Assembly: GCA_964521425.1 (NCBI GenBank)
Contig: CAZFRO010000014.1
Coordinates: 1-63,242 of the forward strand
Direction: 5' to 3'
DNA: 63,242 nt
Source: Joyebacterum sp964521425
Lineage (GTDB): Bacteria; Joyebacterota; Joyebacteria; Joyebacterales; Joyebacteraceae
The notes beneath the pieces were generated by a model. The model was not told the DNA's origin. It worked only from the letters and a program-made list of their open reading frames with translations, and ran no database searches. The translations under genes and the position numbers were made by a program. Of this stretch, positions 27,926 through 36,386 are shown piece by piece (the first letter of the stretch is position 1; each line of letters begins with the position of its first letter).

Positions 27926-29203
27926 TCACACGCCAGCTATCTCCTCGAGGCCACCCATGTAGTCCTTGAGCACCTCGGGGATGCGGACGGCTCCCCCGGG
28001 GGTCTGGTAGTTCTCAAGGATTGCGACAATGGTCCGAGCCAGAGCGACGCCGGAGCCGTTCAGTGTGTGTACGTACCTGACCTTGCCGCCACCGACTGGA
28101 CGGTACTTGATCCCGGCCCGTCTGGCCTGGAAGTCCTCGAAGTTGCTGCACGAGGAGACCTCGAGCCACTTGCCGACGCCGGCTGACCACACATCGATAT
28201 CGTAGCACTTTGCCGCGGCAAATGAGAGGTCGCCGGTGCAAAGTGTCTTGACTCTGTATGGCAGATCAAGCCGCTCGAAAATCAGCTGCGCATTGGCGGT
28301 CAGCGACTCCAGCTCATCGTAGGAGGTCTCGGGCTCCACGAACTTCACCATCTCGACCTTGTCGAATCTGTGCAAACGCAAGAGCCCCCTGGTGTCCTTG
28401 CCGTACGATCCGGCCTCTCGCCGGAAACATGGCGTGTAGGCGGTGTGGTAGATCGGCAGGCGGGCGCCGTCCAGAATCTCGTCGCGGTAGAGGTTGGTAA
28501 TCGGAACCTCTCCCGTCGGGATGAGAAAGAAGTCGTCTGCTTCCAGGCGGTACATATCGAATTCAAGTTTCGGAAGCTGCCCCGTTCCCAGCATTGAGTC
28601 ACGGTTGGCCACGAACGGCGGCGCCACCTCCACGTAACCGTGCTCCCCGGTGTGGACATCCAGCATGAACTGGATGAGCGCGCGGACAAGACGCGCCCCC
28701 GCTCCGATGAAGACGGGAAAGCCTGATCCAGCGATCTTCGTCCCTCGCTTGAGGTCGAGAATTCCAAGAGCCTCACCTATCTCCCAGTGTGGGACTGGAT
28801 TGTCGCAGACCGACCAGGGCTCGCCCCAGCTCCTGAGTTCAACGTTGTCGTCCTCGCTCTTGCCGACGGGCACGGACTCGTGTGGGATGTTCGGCACCGT
28901 GAGCATGAGTTCCCGGAGACCGGCTTGCACACCGGAGATCTCCTCGTCCAGTCCCTTGATTTTCTCCGAGACCTCGCGCATCCGAGTGATGATCTCATCC
29001 GCATTCTCGCCCTTCCGCTTGAGCTCAGCCACGCGTTCGCTCTCGACGTTGCGCTCCTTCTTGAGCTCCTCGGCTTCGACGAGAAGAGACCTGAGCTTCC
29101 CGTCAAGCACAAGCAACTCGTCGAGATCCGCCTTCTCATTCTTGTTCGTGATGGCGGTCCTGACAATGTCGGAATTCGCTCTCATGTACTTCAGGTCCAG
29201 CAT
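27926..29203 (-). CDS. serS: Seryl-tRNA synthetase
   Basis: 425 residues. N-terminal antiparallel coiled-coil arm (residues about 25-100, Lys/Glu-rich) that grips tRNA-Ser, then class II motifs: motif 1 near RALIQFMLDVHT, TGEVPITNLYRDE, motif 2 PCFRREAGSYGKDTRGLLR, and motif 3 LNGSGVALARTIVAILENY. Charges tRNA-Ser (and tRNA-Sec, relevant to the candidate selenoproteins). Lies 44 nt after the WecA-like gene. Confidence 0.96.
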   Translation of the reverse strand: MLDLKYMRANSDIVRTAITNKNEKADLDELLVLDGKLRSLLVEAEELKKERNVESERVAELKRKGENADEIITRMREVSEKIKGLDEEISGVQAGLRELMLTVPNIPHESVPVGKSEDDNVELRSWGEPWSVCDNPVPHWEIGEALGILDLKRGTKIAGSGFPVFIGAGARLVRALIQFMLDVHTGEHGYVEVAPPFVANRDSMLGTGQLPKLEFDMYRLEADDFFLIPTGEVPITNLYRDEILDGARLPIYHTAYTPCFRREAGSYGKDTRGLLRLHRFDKVEMVKFVEPETSYDELESLTANAQLIFERLDLPYRVKTLCTGDLSFAAAKCYDIDVWSAGVGKWLEVSSCSNFEDFQARRAGIKYRPVGGGKVRYVHTLNGSGVALARTIVAILENYQTPGGAVRIPEVLKDYMGGLEEIAGV

Positions 29204-29247
29204 ATTCCTCTCCCTTGTTCCGCCCTCTTGAGTAGGACACGGAACTG

Positions 29248-30414
29248 CTACACCTCGATAGTTTCGCGGGAACGGATCGGGACCGGTTCTACCTCAGTCC
29301 CTCCCCCATTGACCTTCGTGTGGGCAGCCGTCAGGAGAGCGATCTCCTGCTCAGTCGGACGGTACAACCTCACCGCGACCGGTGAAGGCACTCCGTTTCC
29401 TCGTACCTGCGTCGGAACGCGGAAGAGCCTCATTCCCATGAAGAAGAGACCGCCCGCGACCGCCAGCGTGACGAGCGCATGGATCAGCAGGTCGCCTCCG
29501 TGATAGAGCGAGAGATAGACGGCGATTCCAGTCAGCAAGATCGAAAGAACATATATGGTCGCGGCCGTCTCCTTCGGGGACAGCCCCAGCCCCGCAAGTC
29601 GATGAGAACTGTGGTCCTTCCCACCTTGAGCCACGTCACGCCCGTCGGCCAGTCGGGCTACCGTGACCAGGCTGGCGTCGAAGATGGGATACGCAAGCAT
29701 GAGCACCGGGATGACGATGGCCGTCGGATCAGCCCCGGCATACGCGACTGCCCTCATGGACAGGGCGCCAACTACGTAGCCAAGAAACAGACTCCCGGCG
29801 TCCCCTAGGAAGATCGTCGCCGGACTGAAGTTGTAAGTGAGAAAGCCCAGTGCCCCACCTGCCACGGCGATTGCCGCTATGGCAGTGAGCACCTGCCCGT
29901 GCCCGAGCGCGAGCGTGAAGATGCCGAATGTCGCGATAGAGGCAATGCCCGCGGTAATGCCATCCATGTTGTCCAGGAAGTTAAAGGCATTCATGAGCCC
30001 CACCATCCAGATGAGTCCCAGCACAAAGGAGATCACCGGATGAAACGGTAGCCCGCTCAGGCCCCCGGAGAGCATCATCACGGCCGCGGCAACGGCCTGT
30101 CCCATCAGCTTGACCGCCGGGCGCATCCCGTTGGCATCGTCGGCAAGTCCAAGGACAACGACTATCAGACCGCCCGACATGAAGCCGACTATCGTCGCAC
30201 TGTAGGGGTAGTTGATCAGCGCTAGCGCTGCCGTCGCCGAGGCAAGGCTTGCCAATGCAACAGCGATACCGCCCATCAGAGGAGTGGGTGTCCTGTGAAC
30301 CTTGATTGTGCTTGGGTGGTCGAGAAAACGAAGATGCTTCGCCAAGCTGCGAAGAGCAGGTGTCAGCGCAAGCACGGCCATCATAGAGAGAAGGAATGCT
30401 CCAAGAAAGATCAT
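29248..30414 (-). CDS. MraY/WecA-family undecaprenyl-phosphate sugar-1-P transferase
   Basis: 388 residues from the ATG at 30414; an upstream TTG start lies within the promoter -35. About ten membrane segments. Catalytic motifs: LGLADDANGMRP (DDxxD-like), NAFNFLDNMDGITAG, FLGDAGSLFLG and the cytoplasmic loop GRDVAQGGKDHSSHRL (HxxH type). It transfers a sugar phosphate from a UDP-sugar to undecaprenyl phosphate. WecA/TagO-like (starting a surface glycan) is more likely than MraY, given the neighbouring polysaccharide locus. Confidence 0.88.
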   Translation of the reverse strand: MIFLGAFLLSMMAVLALTPALRSLAKHLRFLDHPSTIKVHRTPTPLMGGIAVALASLASATAALALINYPYSATIVGFMSGGLIVVVLGLADDANGMRPAVKLMGQAVAAAVMMLSGGLSGLPFHPVISFVLGLIWMVGLMNAFNFLDNMDGITAGIASIATFGIFTLALGHGQVLTAIAAIAVAGGALGFLTYNFSPATIFLGDAGSLFLGYVVGALSMRAVAYAGADPTAIVIPVLMLAYPIFDASLVTVARLADGRDVAQGGKDHSSHRLAGLGLSPKETAATIYVLSILLTGIAVYLSLYHGGDLLIHALVTLAVAGGLFFMGMRLFRVPTQVRGNGVPSPVAVRLYRPTEQEIALLTAAHTKVNGGGTEVEPVPIRSRETIEV

Positions 30415-30447
30415 GCGGATCCCCGCGGTTCCCGTGTCCGTGTGGGC

Positions 30448-30477
30448 AGAATATCCCCAACGAACGGCTGTTGTCAA
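30448..30477 (-). promoter_or_regulatory. Promoter of the WecA-like gene
   Basis: TTGACA (30477-30472), 18-nt spacer, TATTCT (30453-30448), about 34 nt before the chosen ATG. Confidence 0.55.
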
Positions 30478-30657
30478 GGCCTTCCGGCCTGTCCCCGACC
30501 CGGCGCCACCTGCAGACCTTATGGCCCCGTGGTTCTCAAGAACGGGTAATCCGTAGCAATCCTGGCGTCTTCCCCCCTATGTAGTCGTCTCACTTGCCTG
30601 CGGCGCCCGATGGGTTCGTCCGACTATGCGCTTCAGGAACCCCGGGGACCAGCTGCG

Positions 30658-31617
30658 CTACCTCTTGAAATCGGCGACGACGCCCTCGAGGAGTTGCTCA
30701 AGCGAAACCTCCGGCTCGTAGCCTGTGAGATCCCTGAGCTTTGTGAGGGCCGGAATCCTCCGCCTCATATCCTCGAAGCCCTGCTCGTACGCCTTGTCGT
30801 ATGGTATATATTCTACAGGCGAACTACTGCTTGTCAACTCCCTGATCTTCTCAGCGAGTTCCTCGATCGAGATGGGGACGTCACTCCCCACGTTGAAGAC
30901 CTCCCCGACCGCAGCGGGCTCGTCCGAAAGCGCGGTCACGGCCCTGATCACATCGGAGACATCACAGAAACACCGCGTCTGCTTCCCGTCTCCATATACT
31001 GTAATAGGGTGATTCAGAAGCGCCTGCTTTACAAAACGCGGGATCACCATTCCATACTGACCGGTCTGCCGCGGGCCGCAGGTGTTGAAACACCGTACGA
31101 TCACCACAGGCAACTGCTTCTCCCTGTGATATGCGAGCGCCAGGAACTCGTCGATGGCCTTGGATGAGGAGTAGCCCCACCTGGCAATGGTCGTCGAGCC
31201 CAGGATTCTGTCGTCGGTCTCCTTGCAGGGCTGCTCGTTGGCCTTTCCATAGATCTCTGAGGTCGAGAAGAGTATGACCTTCTTCTTCCCCTCGTTAGCT
31301 GCTTGTAGGACGAACTCTGTGCCCTTGATATTCGTTTCGAGCGACTTCAGGGGGTTGTCGATGATATAGGCGACGCCGACAGCGGCCGCCAGATGGAAGA
31401 CGGTATCGACCTTCGCGGTCGCTTCGCCTACGACGCGCTCGTCGAGAATCGTGTCTATCGTATAGTGGAACCTCGGGTCGCTCTCCAGATGAGCGATATT
31501 CTCGAACCGCCCCGTGGAGAGGTCATCCACAACCCAGACCTCATCCCCCCTCTTGAGGAGCGCTTCGCAGAGATGCGAACCGATGAATCCTGCTCCGCCG
31601 GTGACGAGTACCTTCAT
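30658..31617 (-). CDS. NAD-dependent nucleotide-sugar epimerase/dehydratase
   Basis: 319 residues, extended SDR. NAD loop VTGGAGFIGSHLCEAL at the N-terminus, VFHLAAAVGV, catalytic FSTSEIYG and YSSSK (Tyr/Lys pair in WGYSSSKAIDE), and RCFNTCGPRQ. UDP-glucose 4-epimerase or UDP-glucuronate decarboxylase type; the latter is plausible because ugd lies two genes upstream. The GalE/UXS boundary cannot be settled by eye. About 106 nt follow the cupin gene. Confidence 0.85.
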   Translation of the reverse strand: MKVLVTGGAGFIGSHLCEALLKRGDEVWVVDDLSTGRFENIAHLESDPRFHYTIDTILDERVVGEATAKVDTVFHLAAAVGVAYIIDNPLKSLETNIKGTEFVLQAANEGKKKVILFSTSEIYGKANEQPCKETDDRILGSTTIARWGYSSSKAIDEFLALAYHREKQLPVVIVRCFNTCGPRQTGQYGMVIPRFVKQALLNHPITVYGDGKQTRCFCDVSDVIRAVTALSDEPAAVGEVFNVGSDVPISIEELAEKIRELTSSSSPVEYIPYDKAYEQGFEDMRRRIPALTKLRDLTGYEPEVSLEQLLEGVVADFKR

Positions 31618-31723
31618 CGCGAGCCATCCCCTTCAGAATGAGGGGCCCAGGAGGGCCCCGCTCAAGCAGATCCACACGCTGGGAGTATACTGCTTCCTCC
31701 GGCGCGCGGCAACCGTTTTGCGA

Positions 31724-32224
31724 CTAGCCCTCCTCGAGACCCCAGTCGTACGGAACGGTCCCGTCATGCGGATCTACGCGGAACTCATCCGGCTCGTCGT
31801 AGTTGTAGGACTTGGTCGGGCAGTTCACGAGAAAGCCGGGCGCGTTGCCTATGGCCTTCATTCCGTGAAGTACGCCGGGAGGAATCGTGATGAGGATCGG
31901 GTTCAGCTCGCCCATGAAGAACTCGTTGATCTCACCGCGGGTCGGCGAATCCGGACGATCGTCGTAGAGCACGACTTTCATCATCCCCTTCACAATCGTA
32001 AAGAAATCCGTCTGCACCTTGTGGTAATGCCAACCCTTCACCACACCGGGGTAGGCCACCGACAGATAGACCTGTCCGAACTCCTGGAAGATCTCGTCGT
32101 CCGAGCGGAGCATCTCCATCAGATAGCCGCGCTCGTCCGGGATGAGCCTCAGTTCCTTGACACTGACACCGTCGATCAATCGCTTCGCCTTGATCCCCTT
32201 GGGTAGTACGGTTCCGGCCATCTT
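31724..32224 (-). CDS. RmlC-like cupin, dTDP-4-dehydrorhamnose 3,5-epimerase family
   Basis: 166 residues from the ATG at 32224 behind GAGGAGGAAAAG. Cupin fold with the RmlC-like opening LRLIPDERGYLMEMLRSDD, histidine-bearing GWHYHKVQTDFFTIVKG, DDRPDSPTRG and IPPGVLHGMKAIG. It follows ugd by 13 nt. The start of the typical RmlC active site (H..K..T) is partly recognisable, but substrate may be another keto-sugar. Role: deoxysugar precursor supply for the surface glycan. Confidence 0.82.
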   Translation of the reverse strand, partial: KMAGTVLPKGIKAKRLIDGVSVKELRLIPDERGYLMEMLRSDDEIFQEFGQVYLSVAYPGVVKGWHYHKVQTDFFTIVKGMMKVVLYDDRPDSPTRGEINEFFMGELNPILITIPPGVLHGMKAIGNAPGFLVNCPTKSYNYDEPDEFRVDPHDGTVPYDWGLEEG

Positions 32225-32237
32225 TTCCTCCTCGGAA

Positions 32238-33560
32238 TCACTGCTTCGCACGCTTGCCGCGGCCGACGCCAACGTAGCTGAAGCCTGCACTCTCGAGAGT
32301 CTCCGGATCGTAGATATTCCTGCAATCGACTATCACTCGACCCGCCATCACGTCGCTGAGTCGATCAGTGTCGAACTGTCTGAACTCGTTCCACTCCGTC
32401 ACGAGCACGACCACGTCGGCGCCCGTGGCAGCTTCATAGGCATCCGAAGCGAACTCCACGAACGGCATGATGGCGCGCGCGTTGTCCATGGCGACTGGAT
32501 CGTAGCCTCGAACGGTTGCGCCCTTCGCCTTGAGACCCTCCGCGAGGACTATCGAGGCCGCATAGCGCATGTCGTCGGTGTTCGGCTTGAACGACAGACC
32601 CAGGAGCGCCACGGTCTTGCCTGACACGTCACCTCCGGCGGCTGCCAGTACCTTATCGACCATCTGTTCCTTCTGAAGCCTGTTGACCTCGACCGTCGCA
32701 TTCACGATGCGGGAGTCCACACCGGCCCCTAGAGCGATCTTCGTCAACGCCTTCGTGTCCTTCGGGAAGCAGGAGCCTCCGTACCCGGCTCCGGCGTGAA
32801 GGAACTTCGGACCGATACGCTTGTCCAGTCCCATCGCATACGCCACGGTCTGCACGTCTGCGCCCACCTTCTCGCAGAGATTGGCAATTTCATTGATGAA
32901 CGATATCTTCGTCGCCAGGAAAGCGTTGGACGCGTATTTGATGAGCTCGGCACTCTCTGGTGTCGTCTCCACGATCGGCGTGCGGATCAGGTAGAGCGGG
33001 GCGTAGATGCTCCTCAGAATCTCCTTCGCCCGATCGGTGTCCGCCCCTACGACCACTCTGTCCGGACGCATGAAGTCGCCGACTGCCGCCCCCTCACGGA
33101 GAAACTCAGGATTCGACACGACGTCGAACTCGTGCGGCTCGCTCTGGTTCTCCTCGATGATCTTGCGCACGCGGCGTGCCGTGCCGACGGGAACCGTGCT
33201 CTTCTGCACGATGACGCGGTAGCCGTCCATGTTGCGCCCGATGTCACGCGCGACGGCGTCGACCTGTGTGAGGTCGACTGCACCGCCGTCCCCCTCGGGC
33301 GTTCCCACGGCACAGAAGATGACATCGTTCTCTCTTACTGCGGCTGCGAAGTCCGTTGTGAAGCTGAGTCGTCCCTCCTTCACATTCCTCAGGACGACAT
33401 CAGAGAGCCCCGGCTCGTAGAATGGAATCTCGCCGGCCTGAAGACGCTCGATCTTCTCTTCGACCTGATCGACGCAGGTAACACGGTTTCCAAGATCCGC
33501 CAAGCCGGCGCCGCCGACGAGACCAACGTACCCTGTTCCGATGACTGCTATTCTGTGCAT
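32238..33560 (-). CDS. ugd: UDP-glucose 6-dehydrogenase
   Basis: 440 residues. Rossmann start IAVIGTGYVGLVGGAGLADLG, VGTPEGDGGAVD, QKSTVPVGT, VSNPEFLREGAA, catalytic Cys in GYGGSCFPKDTKAL (about 260), and LLGLSFKPNTDDMR. Oxidises UDP-glucose to UDP-glucuronate with 2 NAD. Start ATG overlaps the metallo-hydrolase stop by 13 nt. Confidence 0.95.
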   Translation of the reverse strand: MHRIAVIGTGYVGLVGGAGLADLGNRVTCVDQVEEKIERLQAGEIPFYEPGLSDVVLRNVKEGRLSFTTDFAAAVRENDVIFCAVGTPEGDGGAVDLTQVDAVARDIGRNMDGYRVIVQKSTVPVGTARRVRKIIEENQSEPHEFDVVSNPEFLREGAAVGDFMRPDRVVVGADTDRAKEILRSIYAPLYLIRTPIVETTPESAELIKYASNAFLATKISFINEIANLCEKVGADVQTVAYAMGLDKRIGPKFLHAGAGYGGSCFPKDTKALTKIALGAGVDSRIVNATVEVNRLQKEQMVDKVLAAAGGDVSGKTVALLGLSFKPNTDDMRYAASIVLAEGLKAKGATVRGYDPVAMDNARAIMPFVEFASDAYEAATGADVVVLVTEWNEFRQFDTDRLSDVMAGRVIVDCRNIYDPETLESAGFSYVGVGRGKRAKQ

Positions 33561-34402
33561 GTCGTTGCCATCCCCTTCGCCCTAGTCCGCCTGACGTCGC
33601 CGCCCCGGCTGCGTCCGTACGCTCCGTTGCCCAGATCGACCGGGCCAAGTGTCTCTCCACTGCCGGCGAGAAGCACCTGGACATCGGATCTGCCTGCCTT
33701 CTCCAGAACACCCACGGCCGTCTCGAATGCCAGCCTGGGCGTGTTGTTATCGCGGGAAAGGTGTGCCAGAATCAGCACCGAAAGCGGCCCCTCTGCCATC
33801 GTGGTGAGTTCCTCTGCCGCAGCCGCATTCGAAAGATGGCCGGTGTTGGCCATGATGCGCTGCTTGAGGCTCCAGGGGTAGTCGCCTTCCAGGAGCATCC
33901 GCTCGTCGTGATTGAACTCCAGAACCACACAGTCCGCCTGAGACAGATGGTGGCGAACGCTCCTGCCCACGGTTCCGAGGTCGGTCACGATTGCGACGCG
34001 ATGGTCTCCGTCAGTGATCGTGTACCCAACAGGGTCAGCGCAATCGTGGCTCACGCTGAACGCTGAAACAGTGAGATCACCGATCCTCTGCGACGTTCCG
34101 GATTCCATTACGACCGCATCGATGGTTCCACCGACACGGTTCTCGAGCGCCTCGTGTGTACGCTGGGTGGCGAAGACCGGCAGCCCGAAACGTCTTGCCA
34201 CCGGCCCCAGTCCACTGATGTGATCTGAGTGCTCGTGAGTCACAAGGAGTGCGGAAAGGTGTTCAACATCCACACCGACTTCGTCAAGTGCACTCTCTAC
34301 ACGCTTGGCGGACATGCCCGCATCCACCAGGAGCGAGTCCGAATCAGAAGAGACAACCAGTGTGTTGCCCGAGCTGCCGCTCGCCAGCACAGAGATCTTC
34401 AT
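33548..34402 (-). CDS. Metallo-beta-lactamase-fold hydrolase, YycJ/WalJ-like
   Basis: 284 residues from the ATG at 34402, with GGGGAG close upstream. Start MKISVLASGSSGNTLVV and metal motif THEHSDHISGL match the YycJ family of DNA-linked hydrolases; 'VTDLGTVGRSV', 'LEFNHDERML' and 'ILAHLSRDNNTP' continue the fold. Family members are linked to DNA repair or cell-wall signalling; the substrate is not known here. Overlaps ugd. Confidence 0.87.
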   Translation of the reverse strand: MKISVLASGSSGNTLVVSSDSDSLLVDAGMSAKRVESALDEVGVDVEHLSALLVTHEHSDHISGLGPVARRFGLPVFATQRTHEALENRVGGTIDAVVMESGTSQRIGDLTVSAFSVSHDCADPVGYTITDGDHRVAIVTDLGTVGRSVRHHLSQADCVVLEFNHDERMLLEGDYPWSLKQRIMANTGHLSNAAAAEELTTMAEGPLSVLILAHLSRDNNTPRLAFETAVGVLEKAGRSDVQVLLAGSGETLGPVDLGNGAYGRSRGGDVRRTRAKGMATTCTE

Positions 34403-34517
34403 CCACTCCCCTGTCATGGATTCCGGCCCGGCGCTGCCGGACCGGCCAGTGACTTCGTGATCACAGAGAGGCCCGCGCCCCAAGAAGTGATCGACGAGCC
34501 CGGTTCCAGGTTGAGGG

Positions 34518-34892
34518 CTAGTCTTCGGTCCCGGTGGAGCGGATCTTGATATACTGGGAGATCAGGCGCTCGAATCTGCTCTGATAGATGAGATCGAACG
34601 TGTCCATCATGTCGGGAATGATCTCCTGGGCCTGACGACGGACACGCTGCGCGAGAACCGTGGCCTCCTGACGATCCAGCCTTCCCCCCATGATCTCCTC
34701 GCAGGCGCTGTCCACAAGCTCCCTTAACTGAGCCAGTTTGAGCTCCTCATCCGCCAGCAGTCTCGCCATCTCGTGGTCGTCAAGACGTTCGCCCATGGCC
34801 TCCGCTCCGTGTGATCCTCGAACCTCCGACTCAGCCAAGTGTATCGTGGAATTGTAGGGCGAGCGCTCGACAAGGTCAAGCCTTTCGGCCAT
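34518..34892 (-). CDS. Uncharacterised 124-residue helical protein
   Basis: I do not recognise a family. The sequence is charged and predicted mostly helical, with 'DHEMARLLADEELKLAQLRELV' and a C-terminal 'DTFDLIYQSRFERLISQYI'. There are no Cys clusters, membrane spans or signal peptide. The start is uncertain: at 34892 GAGGAG lies only 2 nt from the ATG, and an ATG at 34796 is an alternative. Codon use looks like its neighbours. It is first in the run leading to the MBL-fold hydrolase, ugd and the sugar enzymes, and diverges from the glycosyltransferase at 35127. Confidence 0.6.
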   Translation of the reverse strand: MAERLDLVERSPYNSTIHLAESEVRGSHGAEAMGERLDDHEMARLLADEELKLAQLRELVDSACEEIMGGRLDRQEATVLAQRVRRQAQEIIPDMMDTFDLIYQSRFERLISQYIKIRSTGTED

Positions 34893-35126
34893 CGCTCCTC
34901 AAGCGACATTCCAAGCACATGGGGCATGTCACGCCGGCGAAGACCCTGCAAACCGGGCATCTACGCACAAGTCGCCGGTCGATGCTGGTTGACCGCCGGA
35001 GTACGGTGCTGTAGGTTCATCCGGATATCCTTGGCCACACTCGGCGGCCGGCGTGGACAAGTGCACGGTCTCAGCCCATCTGAGCGACACACCGCCGTGC
35101 GCGGGTACCAGAGAGGTGACGACGAC

Positions 35127-36386
35127 GTGAGGATCCTTTTCATCACTCAGGGCTTCCCCGAACCGAGGATGGTCGGAGGACAGATCTCGAGCTACTTCCG
35201 CGTCGTGCAGCTGACGAGAGCCGGGCACGAGGTAACCTGCCTCTGTCAGGTTACGCGGGGTCCGACACCGACGGGAGATGCGGCTGTCTCGGAGATTGCC
35301 CATGTCACGTCGGTGGAGAGCGTCCCGGCGAACAGCCTCTTGCGGTATGCGCTGAGCGTAGTGGACCCACTCCCATGGCCCATCAGGCGGTACGCCTCCG
35401 CCAAGGCCCGGGAGACGGTCAGCAGAGCGCTCGAGACGGGGTCATTCGACATCGTCCTTTTCAACAGCATTCACGGTGCTACTCTGCTCGAGACCGTCCG
35501 GAAGAGCACTGATGCTTCATGTATCCTCTTCGCGCCTAACGTGCAATCTACGATCATGGAGCTCTTCAGCGACTTCCAGCCCGGATTCCTCCACCGCACC
35601 TACGCTCGGCTTCAGTGGCGGCGGATGCTCACCTTCGAGAAGGAGCATCTCCCGCGGTTTGATACCGTGTGCGCATACACGAGAGAGGATGCGGAGCAGC
35701 TTCAAGCGATCGCGCCGGAGGCAACGATCGAGGTCTGTCCCATCGCACTGGATATCACCTCGATGCGGGATACCGCCGACGGATTCCGGACGAGCAGGGC
35801 GTCTACCCCAGACGCTGACGGCAGTTCCACTCGAGCGAGCGACATCATCTTCGTCGCCTACCTCGGTTGGCGGCCGAACCAGGACAGCCTAAGATGGTTC
35901 GTCGATGAGATCCTCCCATTGATTCGTAAGGAGCGTCCGTCGACGACGCTGACGATCGTCGGTGCAGGCGGCCCCCCGTGGATTGAGGGGCTCAAGGATG
36001 AACACACGTATGTCGCCGGCAGGGTGGAGGACATCACCCCGTATGTCAGCCTCGCCAAGGTGTTCGTTGTGCCGCTCCGTATCGGCAGCGGCGTCCGTGT
36101 GAAGATCGTCCAAGCGCTTGCGATGCGAACGGCGGTCGTCTCAACATCGAAGGGCTGCGAGGGACTGGGACTCGACAATGGAGCCCACCTCCTCGTCGGC
36201 GATACGCCTGAGACCTTCGCCGGAGCGGTCCTGCAGCTTCTGGAGGATCCCGCGCAGCGGAAGGTCATCACGGACGCCGGCCACTCCGTCGTCGCTGACC
36301 GGTTCGATGCGTTGAGTTCCAATTCGCGGCTCGCCGGGATGTGCGAGCACGTCGCCGACGGCAGTCGAGGGGAGGGCACGAAGTGA
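35127..36386 (+). CDS. Glycosyltransferase family 4-like
   Basis: 419 residues from the GTG at 35127 with AGAGGTG about 8 nt upstream; ATG starts further upstream add arginine-rich non-family sequence. GT-B fold: N-terminal VRILFITQGFPEPRMVGGQ, acceptor side with 'FDIVLFNSIHGATLL', and the donor side IIFVAYLGWRPNQDSLRWFV, TIVGAGGPPW, PLRIGSGVRVKIVQALAM and an end near GLGLDNGAHLLVG. Retaining transferase for surface polysaccharide; sugar unknown. Its stop overlaps the next start (GTGA). Confidence 0.87.
   Translation: MRILFITQGFPEPRMVGGQISSYFRVVQLTRAGHEVTCLCQVTRGPTPTGDAAVSEIAHVTSVESVPANSLLRYALSVVDPLPWPIRRYASAKARETVSRALETGSFDIVLFNSIHGATLLETVRKSTDASCILFAPNVQSTIMELFSDFQPGFLHRTYARLQWRRMLTFEKEHLPRFDTVCAYTREDAEQLQAIAPEATIEVCPIALDITSMRDTADGFRTSRASTPDADGSSTRASDIIFVAYLGWRPNQDSLRWFVDEILPLIRKERPSTTLTIVGAGGPPWIEGLKDEHTYVAGRVEDITPYVSLAKVFVVPLRIGSGVRVKIVQALAMRTAVVSTSKGCEGLGLDNGAHLLVGDTPETFAGAVLQLLEDPAQRKVITDAGHSVVADRFDALSSNSRLAGMCEHVADGSRGEGTK

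Noticed and set aside
34839..35126. Long N-terminal extension of the glycosyltransferase from an ATG at 34839
   Set aside because: Arg-rich, no family similarity, and a good GTG with SD lies at 35127 where the GT-B fold begins.
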